35,596 bases of DNA, from assembly GCA_002104895.1 (NCBI GenBank), contig MCFG01000434.1, forward strand, positions 17,501-53,096, written 5' to 3'. The position numbers were made by a program, and so were the translations under genes. Positions 23,901 through 34,228 of this stretch are shown piece by piece. The notes below the pieces were generated by a model. That model was not told where the DNA came from and searched no databases. It saw nothing but the letters and a program-made list of their open reading frames with translations. Positions within the stretch are counted from its first letter, which is position 1. Every line of letters starts with the position of its first letter. The stretch comes from Anaeromyces robustus (taxonomy: Eukaryota > Neocallimastigomycota > Neocallimastigomycetes > Neocallimastigales > Neocallimastigaceae).

Positions 23901-25160
23901 ATTAAATTGACCATCTTCAATAGAAATAGCATGTTCAGCATTAGGATTAATTTCAGGTAAATCATCTAATTCTTTAGCATTAATAAGTCTTGTAATACGT
24001 TTCATAGCAACATAAGCATCTGGTATTTGACTTAAAGTATTTGGTAACATATTTAATGGGAAACGAAGTTTATTAAAGAAAGCAAGACAAGAAAAAACTT
24101 TAGCAGGAGTTAAAGGATTACCAGCTACTGAATAAGCAATAAAAGTGATAGCACTTGCAAAAAATGGTACTACACTAAAAATAGCCGTAGTAATTGCTTG
24201 TAAAGTAATACTTTTTTTAACACGTTTTAATTCCTTTTTGCGAAGAATATTTAAAATATTAAGGAAACTAGTTTCCCATCCAAAAAATTTAATAATTCTC
24301 ATACTTCCAATAATTTCTTGAGTTTTCTTAACACGTTGATCTGTTAAAATAGCCGTTTGTTTTCTAAATTTAGCTAAAAATTTCATAATAATACCTTGAG
24401 TTGGAATAACAATAATAAAAATTGTAAAACCAATTAAAGCAAAAACACCTAATGAACGAATTAATAATACTAAAATAATAGTTAATTGAAACGGACCACT
24501 CCATAAATAATGTAAAGTACGAAGAATTTCTTGAATTCTTGCAGAATCTGATGATACAAGATTAATAATTTGACCTTCACCTATGGTTTGTTTTGCCTTA
24601 TTAGATAATTTTAAAGTTTTTCTATAAATAATACCAATAATAGTTGCACGTACTGAAAATGCAACTTCCATTACCATTCTCATATAATTATTAAGACAAA
24701 GAGTAACAGTAATTTGAAGCATGAAAATTATACCAATATAAAGCCAACCTTTATAAGCTTCAAAACCTTCTTTTTCATTTTCATCCGATAAATGATTTAA
24801 TAATAATTCTAAAAAAAGTGGAGAAATAGTATTACAAGTATCTGTAATTAATTTAAAAAACCCAGCAAACCCCCATTTTGGTCCAAAAAGTTTAACTAAA
24901 GTTTTAAATACACTAGCTTTTCCCTTTTTTTCAATTTTTTTATCCCATTTTTCATAAAATCTTTTTTCATTACGTTCCTCTTTAAATTTTGGATATAATA
25001 AATAAATATCATTCTTTTCTAAAGGTCTATGATAACCAACTTTAAATAAATGATTTTCCCATGAATAAGTTATTTTTGAAAATATATTGGCATGTGTATA
25101 TGGTGTAGGTAATGGTTCTTCTGGAATTGGATATTCTTTATCTTTTTTCTTAAAAAACAT
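20946..25160 (-). CDS. ABCC/MRP-type ATP-binding cassette exporter, paralog A (1404 aa)
   Basis: This is a full-length ABC exporter of the ABCC (MRP/Yor1-like) family, expected to pump organic anions or conjugates across the plasma or vacuolar membrane; the substrate is not deducible. The order is TMD1 (~95-390), NBD1 (~410-740), TMD2 (~805-1090), NBD2 (~1125-1370). There is no extra N-terminal TMD0, so it is the short MRP form. NBD1: Walker A GTVGSGKSS (549-557), signature LSGGQ (639-643), Walker B ILMDD with Asp664 in the catalytic Glu place (usual degenerate ABCC site), His696. NBD2: Walker A GRTGAGKSS (1161-1169), FSVGQ (1265-1269), MDE with Glu1290, His1321. The linker before NBD1 has a Lys-rich and poly-Asn insert (~428-525). 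The single open frame shows no introns. ATG 25160 has A at -3. It is downstream of, and parallel to, paralog B. Confidence 0.95.
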   Translation of the reverse strand: MFFKKKDKEYPIPEEPLPTPYTHANIFSKITYSWENHLFKVGYHRPLEKNDIYLLYPKFKEERNEKRFYEKWDKKIEKKGKASVFKTLVKLFGPKWGFAGFFKLITDTCNTISPLFLELLLNHLSDENEKEGFEAYKGWLYIGIIFMLQITVTLCLNNYMRMVMEVAFSVRATIIGIIYRKTLKLSNKAKQTIGEGQIINLVSSDSARIQEILRTLHYLWSGPFQLTIILVLLIRSLGVFALIGFTIFIIVIPTQGIIMKFLAKFRKQTAILTDQRVKKTQEIIGSMRIIKFFGWETSFLNILNILRKKELKRVKKSITLQAITTAIFSVVPFFASAITFIAYSVAGNPLTPAKVFSCLAFFNKLRFPLNMLPNTLSQIPDAYVAMKRITRLINAKELDDLPEINPNAEHAISIEDGQFNWETVKPEDKRKHKKRNKDKNKEKNDKIKIIYSDDSVNNNTNNTGTGDITDETSINRNNNNNNNDNNNNNNNNNNQYLNVNVNVNASSNASISISENGSINSFNSNTVESFKLNDINIKIKRNSLTAIVGTVGSGKSSLINAIIGEMKREKGKITLGGSISYCSQQAWIQNATIKDNILFGKEYNEELYEKVIDCCALTHDLEIFQDGDMTEIGERGITLSGGQKQRINLARAIYYDSDIILMDDPLSAVDAHVSRDLFDNCIVGALEGKTRVLVTHQLHVLPKVDYIIVMKNGRIEEQGKYNELMQKEGEFARLMHTFGGIDDENNENKENNNDNNKSSEKKINDKKKTEEGNNKKEEKKVGKSLMRLEERAVGSIDSKIYKNYLKAAGGIICGIFIIFLIVSIQVSKLGTDLWLVKWTEQKPDPNNNNHNIIIYLILNLSQIGLTLFYSIFMAMVGIKAARRIHRDAISRILKAPISFFDTTPLGRIINRFSKDQDSLDGLLFITLQMFFSNSANTITTLGLMLYAVPIFGIALIPLLVLYYYVQEIYRSTSRELKRFDSLTRSPLYANITETIQGLPTIRAYNAQERFIKSNQFLVDENNRPQHLLIIAQRWLGVRLECIGALLVFFNGVAGILLKNTLSPSLLGLSLSYALQVTSSLNRLVRDFSDAEIHMNSAERLLYYANDIEIEDQNGFDAPKEWPVKGKIEIKNLTMKYAPHLPPVLHNINLDIQSFENIGVVGRTGAGKSSIVMTLFRLVNPEEGSNITIDDISIMDLKLKDLRQRISIIPQDPTLFSGTIRFNMDPFNEHTDEEIWKALENAGLKQSISELENKLESEVRANGENFSVGQRQLLCLARAMVRDSPILVMDEATASVDIETDSIIQKALRTKFSRVTVLTIAHRLNTIIDYDKILVLNKGEILEYDTPKNLLFETNENGELVPTTKTEFSKLVDETGPINAALLRQTALNKYNRDHGIITENNETQ

Positions 25161-25256
25161 TCTTTACCTTTTTTTTTTCTCTTTTCTTCTTTTTTTTTTT
25201 TTTATTATTTTACTTCAATTCGTTATAAATATATATATATATATTTATAATATTAC

Positions 25257-25257
<1 letters not shown>

Positions 25258-25322
<65 letters not shown>
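25258..25322. repeat. (TTA)n microsatellite in the leader of ABC paralog A
   Basis: An uninterrupted TTA tract of about 65 bp lies roughly 100 bp upstream of the paralog A start codon (TAA repeats in the mRNA sense). Length variation here could alter the leader. Confidence 0.9.
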
Positions 25323-25325
<3 letters not shown>

Positions 25326-26084
25326 TTTTGTTTAATTATTAAAAATTTTTCCTTAATAAAGATGCTATCAACAATTATTTAAATTATTAAATTGATAGTT
25401 TAAAATATATATATATATTATTATTATATTTTTTATTTTATTATTATAATGATTTTATAAATTTAAATTCTGAAATAGAATTTACTTTTATTTAATAATT
25501 ACAAATGTTAATTTTAATTTGATAATATATAATTGTAATTTATATTTAATTACTTTAATTATTGCTATTTTAAATATTCTTTTATTGAAATTAAAATTGA
25601 AATTGAAATTGTGAAAAATAATTAAATTTGAATTTCAAATCCCCCAATTGAAAATTCCATAAATTAAATGAATTTTTAAATTATAAATTATATTCTATTA
25701 ATATATATATATTTATATATATATATATTTTATAGAGATAGAATAAAATAAATTTATATATTTTTATAATTCTTAAATATATAATATATATTTATTTTTC
25801 CTTTTCTTTTTCTTTTCTTTCTTTTTTTTTTTTCTTTTTTTTTTTTTTTCCTTTTTTCCTTTTTTTTTTTTTATAAAAAAAAAAAATATTTAGAAGAAAA
25901 AATTGACAAAATTAAATAATATTAATTATATATGTGATTAAGAAATCTTAAAAAATAATTTTTGTTTTCTGTAATTCATTATTAATTTATTAATTATTAA
26001 TTATTTGATATGATAATTAATAATTAAAATTTATTTATTATATATATTATTTAAAAAAAAAAAAAAACTGTTTATATTTATATT

Positions 26085-26320
26085 ATTAATAATAATAATC
26101 TTCTATATATTATAATATATTATAATATATACAATTAATACATATTTATATATTGTTTCATTTTTTTTCTAATTAACTATATATTAATAATATTCAATTT
26201 ATTAATAATAATTATCAATATTAATCATCTATATATTACAATATATTATAATATATATTATTAATACATATTTATATACGTTTCATTTTATTTTCTAATA
26301 TATAATATTCAATAATTTTT
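26085..26320. repeat. Tandem duplication, ~126-bp period
   Basis: Two adjacent diverged copies share, in order, TTATTAATAATAATNATC, CTATATATTA, ATATATTATAATATAT, TTAATACATATTTATAT and GTTTCATTTT. Landmarks recur about 126 bp apart (26103 and 26229). Confidence 0.65.
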
Positions 26321-26447
26321 TTTATTCATTGATTCATTTACAACACTATATATTAAAGTATAATAATAATATATTATAATTAAACAGGTAAACAATAATT
26401 TAATCTGGAAAAAAGTAAAATTAAAATAATTTTTAATAAATTATCCA

Positions 26448-26552
26448 TTATTTTTTTAAAAAAAGATATGTCATTAATCTATATAAAATATTAAAAGAAT
26501 TTTATTTAATATTTAATATAGATTAATGACGTATCTTTTTTTAAAAAAATAA
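26448..26552. other. 105-nt near-perfect hairpin (long inverted repeat)
   Basis: The left arm 26448-26484 and right arm 26516-26552 are inverted complements over 37 bp with one substitution (T69/G531, a G-U pair in RNA). After a single A-A mismatch (26485/26515) the pairing continues for 10 bp (26486-26495 with 26505-26514). This leaves a 9-nt loop AGAATTTTA. The arms contain non-simple sequence (GTCATTAATCTATAT), so chance is unlikely. It lies between the two ABC genes. It could be a palindromic MITE-like element or the template of a small-RNA precursor; no flanking duplication is clear. Confidence 0.85.
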
Positions 26553-26683
26553 CTCTTTTCGTTTAACCTCAGTATTATACTACAAATATACTAACTAATA
26601 AAAACTTCAATAGTTTGAATGTTTGAAATAATTATAATTATCCTTCCTCAAGATATAATGAATAATAAAAAACGAAATAATAA

Positions 26684-26752
26684 AATATTATTATTATTAT
26701 TATTAACTATTATTATTATTACTATTATTATTATTAACTATTATTTTTATTA

Positions 26753-26828
<76 letters not shown>

Positions 26829-26896
26829 CATTATTATTATTATTTATTATTATTTATTATTATTAACAATTATTATTTATTATTATTTAATTAATA
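26684..26896. repeat. (TTA)n microsatellite
   Basis: A long TTA tract, with ACT and TTT interruptions, occupies most of this interval. Apparent poly-Leu, poly-Ile and poly-Tyr frames are its trivial translations. Confidence 0.9.
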
Positions 26897-26911
26897 ATTC
26901 ATGATATATAA

Positions 26912-27145
26912 GTTTTATTTTATTTTATTTTATGTTATTTTATGTTTATGTTTATTTTTATTTTTATTTTTATTTTTATTTTTTTTTAATTTTTATTTTT
27001 ATTTTTATTTTAATTTTAATTTTTATTTTAATTTTTATTTTTATTTTTGTTTTTATTTTTATTTATTTTTATTTTATTGCTGTTATCTTAATTTTTTTGT
27101 TTTTTGTTTTGTTTTGTTTTGTTTTTTTGTTACTTTTTTTTTTTT
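26912..27145. repeat. (TTTTTA)n-like low-complexity tract
   Basis: Degenerate TTTTTA/TTTTA repeats pass into GTTTT repeats (about 27100-27130). No gene is present. Confidence 0.85.
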
Positions 27146-27426
27146 TTTTTCTTATCTATCTGTATAAATTACTAATTACTATTATAGTTTAATAGTATTA
27201 GTAAAATTATATTTCTTTTTCTTTTTATTTTACTTTCTTTTTTTTTTTTAATACCTTATTTTTTTTTTTATTAATAATTGTTATTCTAATTCTAAATATT
27301 TTCTCATTTTATATTATTAATTATTAAATTATTAATATAAAATTTTACATAATGATTAATTATTATAATTTTTTATTCTACATAAACTATGATTTTCTAT
27401 ATTAATAAATTTTCAAAATCTTTTTT

Positions 27427-27462
<36 letters not shown>

Positions 27463-28003
27463 TTGATTATTTTTATTTTATAATAAATTACTTCTATATA
27501 AATAATTATAGTTACAATTTTAAAAAAAAATATATAAAAGAAAAGAAAAAAAAATAAAAAATCTTTTCACAAGTAATTAAATTAAAACTTTTTTGGTGTG
27601 ATTTTATTTTAAAAAAAAATAATTAAGAATTAAGAAAAAGAAAAAATTAAAAAACTTTTCTCTTTCCCTCTTATTTTTAGCGCTTGTTGATTGTTTCTAA
27701 AAAGAAAAATATGTATAATTACAAATAAATAAATTTAACATTAAATTTATTTATTAATTTTTCTGATTCAACTTCTGTTTTTCTTTCATTTTTATATAGT
27801 ACTAATTTTTTTTTTTTTTTTTTTTTCATTTCTTTCTTAATTTAAAACTTAATTTAGAATATTATTTTTTATTATATTATTAATTTATTCTTAATTTAAT
27901 TTAACTTAATTTAATTTTTTTTATTTTTTCAATTTTTTCATTTTATTTTCTTTTGCTTTTTTTCTTTTTTAATTTTATTTTTTTTTTCTATCCATTAATT
28001 AAT
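27146..28003. other. 3' flank of ABC paralog B
   Basis: T-rich low-complexity DNA follows the paralog B stop codon on its downstream side. A slightly less AT-rich patch at about 27655-27720 has no open frame worth reporting. Confidence 0.55.
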
Positions 28004-31000
28004 TTATTTATTTTCTTTAGTTTCATTATTTTCAGTAATGATTCCATGATCTCTGTTATATTTATCTAATGCAGATTGACGTAATAAAGCAGCATTAACT
28101 GGTCCTGTTTCTTTAACTAATTGTGAAAATTCTGTTTTTGTTGTTGGAACAAGTTCACCATTTTCATTAGTTTCGAAAAGTAAATTCTTTGGAGTATCAT
28201 ATTCTAAAACTTCACCTTTATTTAATACTAAAATCTTATCATAATCAATAATAGTATTCAAACGATGAGCAATAGTAAGTACAGTAACATTACTAAATTT
28301 AGTTCTTAAAGCTTTTTGAATAACAGAATCAGTTTCAATATCTACAGAAGCTGTAGCTTCATCCATAACTAAAATATGACTATCTCTAACCATAGCACGA
28401 GCAAGACATAATAATTGTCTTTGACCAACACTGAAATTCTCACCATTAGCACGTACTTCAGATTCTAATTTATTATCTAATTCACTAATTGCCTTTTTCA
28501 AACCAGCATTTTCAAGAGCTTCCCAAATTTCTTCATCAGTATGTTCATCAAATGGATCCATATTAAAACGAATAGTTCCAGAAAATAAAGTTGGATCTTG
28601 TGGAATAATAGAAATTCTTCTTCTTAATTCACTTAATTTCAAATCTAAAATAGATATATCATCAATTTTAATTTCTGAACCAAGATCTGGTTCTACTAAT
28701 CTGAAAAGTGTCATGATAATACTTGATTTACCAGCACCAGTACGACCAACGACACCAATATTTTCAAAGGATTGAACATCTAAAGTAATATTACGTAAAA
28801 CTGGTTGAGCATCTGGAGAATATCTCATAGACATATTCTTAAATTCAATTTTACCCTTATCTGGCCATTCTGGTGGTGGTTCTAATCCCTTTTGTGGTTC
28901 AATTGGAATTTCATTAGCATAGTATAAAAGACGTTCAGCTGAATTCATATTAACTTCAGTATCACTGAAGGAACGAACAACACCATTAAGACTTTGAGTA
29001 ACTTGTAAAGAATATGACAAACTAAGACCTAAAAGTGATGCAGAAAGATTTTCCTTTAAAACTAATCCAGCAATACCATCAAATAATACAAGGAAGGAAC
29101 CAATACTTTCTAATCTAACACCTAACCATCTTTGAGCAGAAATTTGTAAGAATTGTGATCTATTATTTTCATCAATTAAATGTTGATTAGCTTTAATGAA
29201 ACGTTCTTGAGCATCATAAGCACGAATAGTTGGTAAACCTTGTAAAGTTTCAGTAATATTAGTATAAATTGGTGATCTAGTAATGGATTCAATACGTTTT
29301 AATTCACGAGATGTACTTCTGTAATATTGTTGAACAAAGTAATAAAGAATAAGAAGAGGAACAAGAGCAAAACCGAAAATTGGAGCAGCAATAAGCATTA
29401 AAGTTAAAGTAGAAATAGTAGAACTAACATCAGTTAAAAGCATTTGAATAGCCATAAAAAGCATACCATCTAATGAATCTTGATCCTTAGAGAATCTATT
29501 AATAATTCTACCAAGTGGGGTTGTATCAAAGAAAGAAACTGGTGCCATTAAAACACGAGTAATAGCATTTTGATGTACTTTTCTAGCAGCTCTAATACCA
29601 ACAAAGGCCATAAAGACAGAATATAAGAGAGTTAATAATACTTGGACAAGATTCCAAATTAAATAAACTAAAATATAAGTTTTTTGAGCAAATCCTCCCT
29701 TATTTTCAGTCCATTGTACTAACCAAAGATCATTACCAATCTTAACTAATTGAATAATAATAACAACGAAGATAATTAAAGCTCCACAAAAGATTCCACC
29801 AGCTGCCTTAAGATAATCCTTATAAACTTTAACATCAACAGAACCGGTAGCTCTTTCTTCTTGAGTCATTAAAGCTTTTCCCTTTTTCTTATCATCCTTC
29901 TTTTCTGCCTTTTTTACTTCACCTTTCTTTTCCTTCTTTTTAGCTTCTGCTTTTTCTTTAGCTTCTTTACTTTCATCAATACCACCATAAGTACGCATTA
30001 ATCTAGCAAATTCGCCATTCTTTTTTAATAATTCATCATATTCACCTTGTTCTTCAATACGTCCATCTTTCATAACAATAATATAATCAACATCAGGTAA
30101 AACGTGAAGTTGATGAGTAACAAGAATACGAGTTTTTTCTCCTAACATACCAACAATACAATTATCAAAAAGATCACGACAAACATGAGCATCAACAGCA
30201 GATAATGGGTCATCCATAAGAATAATATCACTATCATAATAAACAGCTCTAGCTAAATTAATTCTTTGCTTTTGACCACCAGATAAAGTAACACCACGTT
30301 CACCAATTTCTGTCATATCACCATCTTGGAAAACTTCTAAATCATGAGACAAAGCACAATTTTCAATTACAGTATCATAAAGTTCTTCATCATATTCCTT
30401 TCCAAATAAAATATTATCTTTAATAGTGGCATTTTGAATCCATGGTTGTTGAGAACAATAACTAAATGTACCACCATGAATAATTTTACCTTGCTCACGT
30501 TTCATTTCACCAATAATAGCATTAATTAAAGAAGATTTACCACTACCAACGGCACCAACAATAGCAGTTAATGATTGCTTTTTAATATTAATATTAATAT
30601 CATGTAATTTGAAAGATTCAACTGGTTTTTTAACTGGAACTGCTTCATTAAGAGTTGTATTACTTTCAATTGGTTTTTGTTCTTTATTTTGTTTAATATT
30701 ATCAGTAATATCAGTAGTATTACTTTCTACTAAAGTATCAGCACTACTACCTTTTGTCTTTCCTTCATTATTTTTAGGTTTTCCTTTTGGTTTATCATCA
30801 TCATCATCATTACCTTCTTCTGGAATAGCAGATTCCCAATTGAATTCACCATTTTCAATAGTAACAGCATATTCATGATTTTTATCCATAATTGGTAAAT
30901 CATCTATTTCTTTAGCATTTAAAAGTTTAGATAAACGTTTCATAGAAACCCAAGCATCAGTAAGTTGACTGAAAGTATTTGGTAAAATAGCTAATGGAGC

Positions 31001-32089
31001 ACGAAGTTTATTAAAGAAGGCAATACATGAGAAAACTTTAGCAGCAGTTAATTCATTACCAGCAGCAGAATAAGCAATGAAAGTTAAAGCACAAGAAAGG
31101 AATGGTACAATATTGAAAATAGTAGAAGTTTCAGCTCTTAAAATAATAGCTTTTTTTGTATGTTTTAATTCATTCTTACGAAGATTACTTAAAACATTAA
31201 GGAAACTATTTTCCCAACCGAAATATTTAATAATTCTCATACTACCAAGAACTTCTTGAGTTTTCTTAACACGCTTATCAGTTAAAACAGCAGTTTTTTG
31301 TCTTAATCTTGTAGATAATTTCATGATAACACCTTGAAGTGGAATAACAACTACAAAAATAGTAAAACCTATTAAAGACCATACACCTAAAGAACGAATT
31401 AAAAGTACAAGAATAATGATTAATTGTAAAGGACCACTCCATAAGAAATGTAATGTTGAAATAAGACGTTCAAGTCTATTTGAATCTGATGAAACAAGAT
31501 TTACAATTTGACCGTCACCAATACTTTGTCTAGCCTTATTTGAGAGTTTTAAAGATTTTCTGTAGATAATACCTACAACTGTAGAACGAACACCTAATCC
31601 AACTTCAGCAACGATTTGCATATAAGCGTTGGTAAATATAGTAGCCAAAAATTGAAGTAAGAAAATACAAAAAACATATACCCAACCTTTGTAAATTTCA
31701 TGGTCTTTTCCTTCTTCTCTACTATTTAAATGATCTAATAATAATTCTAAGAAAACTGGTGAAATAGTATTAGAAAGATCTGACATTAATTTAACAATAC
31801 CAGCTGAAGCCCATTTCCAACCAAAAACTTTAAATAATGTCTTAAATACACTAGCTTTTCCTTTTTTTTCTATTGTTCTATTCCATTTTTCATAAAATTT
31901 TTTTTCATTGATTTCTTCTTTAAATTTAGGATCTAATAAATAAATATCATTTTCTTGAATAGGTCTTTGATAACCAATATTAAAAATTGGATTTTCCCAT
32001 GAATAAGTTAATTTTGAAAATAAATTTGCGTGTGTGTATGGGGTTGGTTGTGGTTCGTCTGGAACCGGGTATTCTTTTTTACTAAACAT
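28004..32089 (-). CDS. ABCC/MRP-type ATP-binding cassette exporter, paralog B (1361 aa)
   Basis: This short-form ABCC exporter is collinear with paralog A and, by eye, roughly 70% identical outside the linkers. TMD1 spans ~90-385, NBD1 ~405-705, TMD2 ~760-1045 and NBD2 ~1080-1330. NBD1: Walker A GAVGSGKSS (512-520), LSGGQ (602-606), Walker B with Asp626-Asp627 (degenerate catalytic position, usual for ABCC), His659. NBD2: GRTGAGKSS (1115-1123), FSVGQ (1219-1223), Glu1244, His1275. The linker before NBD1 has an acidic run and Lys/Pro/Ser/Thr-rich sequence (425-490) with no poly-Asn. The NBD1-TMD2 linker is Lys/Glu/Ala-rich (706-740). No introns; A at -3 of the ATG. Sampled codons end in C more often than in A (for example TAC, GAC, CAC near the start), suggesting stronger expression. 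Substrate unknown. Confidence 0.95.
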   Translation of the reverse strand: MFSKKEYPVPDEPQPTPYTHANLFSKLTYSWENPIFNIGYQRPIQENDIYLLDPKFKEEINEKKFYEKWNRTIEKKGKASVFKTLFKVFGWKWASAGIVKLMSDLSNTISPVFLELLLDHLNSREEGKDHEIYKGWVYVFCIFLLQFLATIFTNAYMQIVAEVGLGVRSTVVGIIYRKSLKLSNKARQSIGDGQIVNLVSSDSNRLERLISTLHFLWSGPLQLIIILVLLIRSLGVWSLIGFTIFVVVIPLQGVIMKLSTRLRQKTAVLTDKRVKKTQEVLGSMRIIKYFGWENSFLNVLSNLRKNELKHTKKAIILRAETSTIFNIVPFLSCALTFIAYSAAGNELTAAKVFSCIAFFNKLRAPLAILPNTFSQLTDAWVSMKRLSKLLNAKEIDDLPIMDKNHEYAVTIENGEFNWESAIPEEGNDDDDDKPKGKPKNNEGKTKGSSADTLVESNTTDITDNIKQNKEQKPIESNTTLNEAVPVKKPVESFKLHDININIKKQSLTAIVGAVGSGKSSLINAIIGEMKREQGKIIHGGTFSYCSQQPWIQNATIKDNILFGKEYDEELYDTVIENCALSHDLEVFQDGDMTEIGERGVTLSGGQKQRINLARAVYYDSDIILMDDPLSAVDAHVCRDLFDNCIVGMLGEKTRILVTHQLHVLPDVDYIIVMKDGRIEEQGEYDELLKKNGEFARLMRTYGGIDESKEAKEKAEAKKKEKKGEVKKAEKKDDKKKGKALMTQEERATGSVDVKVYKDYLKAAGGIFCGALIIFVVIIIQLVKIGNDLWLVQWTENKGGFAQKTYILVYLIWNLVQVLLTLLYSVFMAFVGIRAARKVHQNAITRVLMAPVSFFDTTPLGRIINRFSKDQDSLDGMLFMAIQMLLTDVSSTISTLTLMLIAAPIFGFALVPLLILYYFVQQYYRSTSRELKRIESITRSPIYTNITETLQGLPTIRAYDAQERFIKANQHLIDENNRSQFLQISAQRWLGVRLESIGSFLVLFDGIAGLVLKENLSASLLGLSLSYSLQVTQSLNGVVRSFSDTEVNMNSAERLLYYANEIPIEPQKGLEPPPEWPDKGKIEFKNMSMRYSPDAQPVLRNITLDVQSFENIGVVGRTGAGKSSIIMTLFRLVEPDLGSEIKIDDISILDLKLSELRRRISIIPQDPTLFSGTIRFNMDPFDEHTDEEIWEALENAGLKKAISELDNKLESEVRANGENFSVGQRQLLCLARAMVRDSHILVMDEATASVDIETDSVIQKALRTKFSNVTVLTIAHRLNTIIDYDKILVLNKGEVLEYDTPKNLLFETNENGELVPTTKTEFSQLVKETGPVNAALLRQSALDKYNRDHGIITENNETKENK

Positions 32090-33315
32090 TTTAATATTTT
32101 AATTATGAAATTGCAGCTTTTTAAAATTTTTAAAAACAATAGATAAATTATAATTCGTAGGTTAAATAGATTGATTGATAGATAGATAAAAACAGTTAAT
32201 AAAAAAAAACAATAATTTTTATGTTATTGTTATTTATTTTCTAATTTTTTTTTATTTTTTTTTATTTAATATATAGTTTTATTTTAAAAATAAAATAAAA
32301 CAAATAAATTAAGTTTTTTTTTGATTTTTTTTTTTTTTAAAAAAATTAAATTTTAAATATTTTTTTTTATTTTTTTTAATTAAATAATTTATGCATTAAT
32401 TATTTTTTTATAAAACATTACTAATTGAAAGAAAATAATTATATATTCAAATATTAATAAAAAATGAAATCGAATATATAATTTCTATTTAATTAATCTT
32501 AAATTAATATATTTTTCCTTATTCACACCTTTCATAAAATTTAATATTAATTTAAGGAAAAAAGAAAAGTATAAAGAAAATAAAAGCAGTATTAAAAAAA
32601 AAAAATAAAAAATAAATATAAATAATTAATTGTTTTGAATTTTAATATATAATATTTTTATATAATTATTATATTCTATTATATGAATTTATATGATAAA
32701 AAAATTTTCTATTAGATTACCAAGAAATCATATATACATATATATATAGTTATATATAAAGATATATTATAATATATTTAATTATATTAATCTTATAATT
32801 AATACAAAATAAAAGTGGAATATTTTTTTTTGTCTTTTTTTTTAAAAAAATATATATATAAATATAATTATAATATATATCTATAATTTATTCAAATCAA
32901 AAATAATTTATATATAATATATCAATAATTTAGATTGGTTTAAATTAATTAATATATATAATATATAATTATATGTCATAATTTATATTATATGCAATAT
33001 ATATAATATATATAAATAATATTACGCATATCAGTTAACAAAAAATTTTTTTAATTTAATACAGTATTCTTAATAATAAAAAGAATTAACTACAATATAT
33101 TAAAATATAATATAATATATATAAAATTAATATTAAAAAGATAAATAATTTGAAAAGATATAAAAAAAGGATTAAATAATAAATAATAAATAAAAGCATT
33201 ATTTAATTAAAAATAGATTTATTTAATCCAGATATTGATAAATTTTATATTAAAATAAAATTTTAAACTTTACTTAATAAAAATTATTTATTCAATTATA
33301 TATTATTATTTAAAT

Positions 33316-33317
<2 letters not shown>
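32090..33317. other. Upstream region of ABC paralog B
   Basis: AT-rich DNA expected to carry the paralog B leader and promoter. TATA-like sequences are everywhere, so none can be chosen. No gene is visible on either strand. Confidence 0.5.
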
Positions 33318-33359
<42 letters not shown>

Positions 33360-33364
33360 TTAAT

Positions 33365-33435
<71 letters not shown>

Positions 33436-33460
33436 TTTTATTTTATTTTATTTTATTTAT
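33318..33460. repeat. (TTTA)n microsatellite
   Basis: TTTA repeats run for about 120 bp with one interruption near 33360, then pass into TTTTA units at the right edge. Confidence 0.9.
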
Positions 33461-34076
33461 ATCTTTCCCTGTATTTTAAAAACCTTTTTTTTTATTTATG
33501 CTCTTAACAAGACTATGTTATTTTTTTTTATATATTGTTTCTTCTTTTTCTGTTTCTGTTCTTGTTCTGTTCTGTTTTTTTTTTTTTTTTAATTTATAAT
33601 TTTCAAATTTTATAATTAACAGACGTGGCAATGTCAAGGAATAATATTTATTGTGTAACAAACAAAATTTTTTTTTAAAAAAAAAAAAAATTAAATAAAT
33701 TATAAAAAAAAATATTCAAATATGATAATAAATTTTTAAACTAATAATTCATTAATTATTAAAAATTTTTAGTTACTTTAATTTATAGTAATAAAAAAAT
33801 TTTTTTAAACTTCTAGGCATAAAATTAAATATTACTTTAAATAGAAGAAGTAGTCATAACACGTAAATAAATAAAACTTTTGTTATTTATTGTCCAAAGT
33901 CAAATAGTACGTGCATATAAATTTTATAATACATATTGACATACATACAAATCACTTAATTTAGATAATAAAACACTTTTTTCAAAATTATTAAATAAAT
34001 TAAATATAATATTATCTCCCATATTAGATTTTGTTATTATTTAACATTTATCATCAATTTCCTTCACAATATTATT
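33461..34076. other. AT-rich DNA with small mixed-sequence patches
   Basis: Patches near 33540-33580 (CTGTT-rich), 33620-33660 and 33850-33960 are less AT-rich. They contain ACGTGG, ACACGT and TACGTGC motifs, the ACGT cores favoured by bZIP or bHLH proteins. No gene or RNA is recognisable. Confidence 0.4.
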
Positions 34077-34105
34077 ATTATTTATTTATTTATTTACTTA
34101 CTTAC

Positions 34106-34140
<35 letters not shown>

Positions 34141-34166
34141 TTATTTATTTATTTATTTATTTATTT

Positions 34167-34226
<60 letters not shown>

Positions 34227-34228
34227 TT
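34077..34228. repeat. (TTTA)n microsatellite with CTTA variants
   Basis: About 150 bp of TTTA repeats with three CTTA units near 34096-34106 and several TTA slips. The poly-Leu/Ile/Tyr frame across it is not a gene. Confidence 0.9.

Larger units (their letters stand above)
25161..26447. other. Upstream region of ABC paralog A
   Basis: This is non-coding AT-rich DNA that must contain the paralog A leader and promoter. It includes pyrimidine/purine-biased tracts next to the start and at 25797-25872. No individual promoter element can be assigned. Confidence 0.5.

Noticed and set aside
23676-23960. + strand frames opposite the ABC paralog A linker, including the poly-Asn codons
   Set aside because: Low-complexity Val/Ile/Leu translations antisense to a real coding region.
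26619-27192. Poly-Tyr and Phe/Leu open frames between the ABC genes
   Set aside because: They are translations of TTA and TTTTTA repeats.
30609-31259. + strand frames opposite ABC paralog B
   Set aside because: They are short, antisense to well-conserved coding sequence, and have no recognisable protein.
33318-34228. Telomeric repeats
   Set aside because: TTTA arrays have no G-rich strand, are internal, and match ordinary microsatellites.
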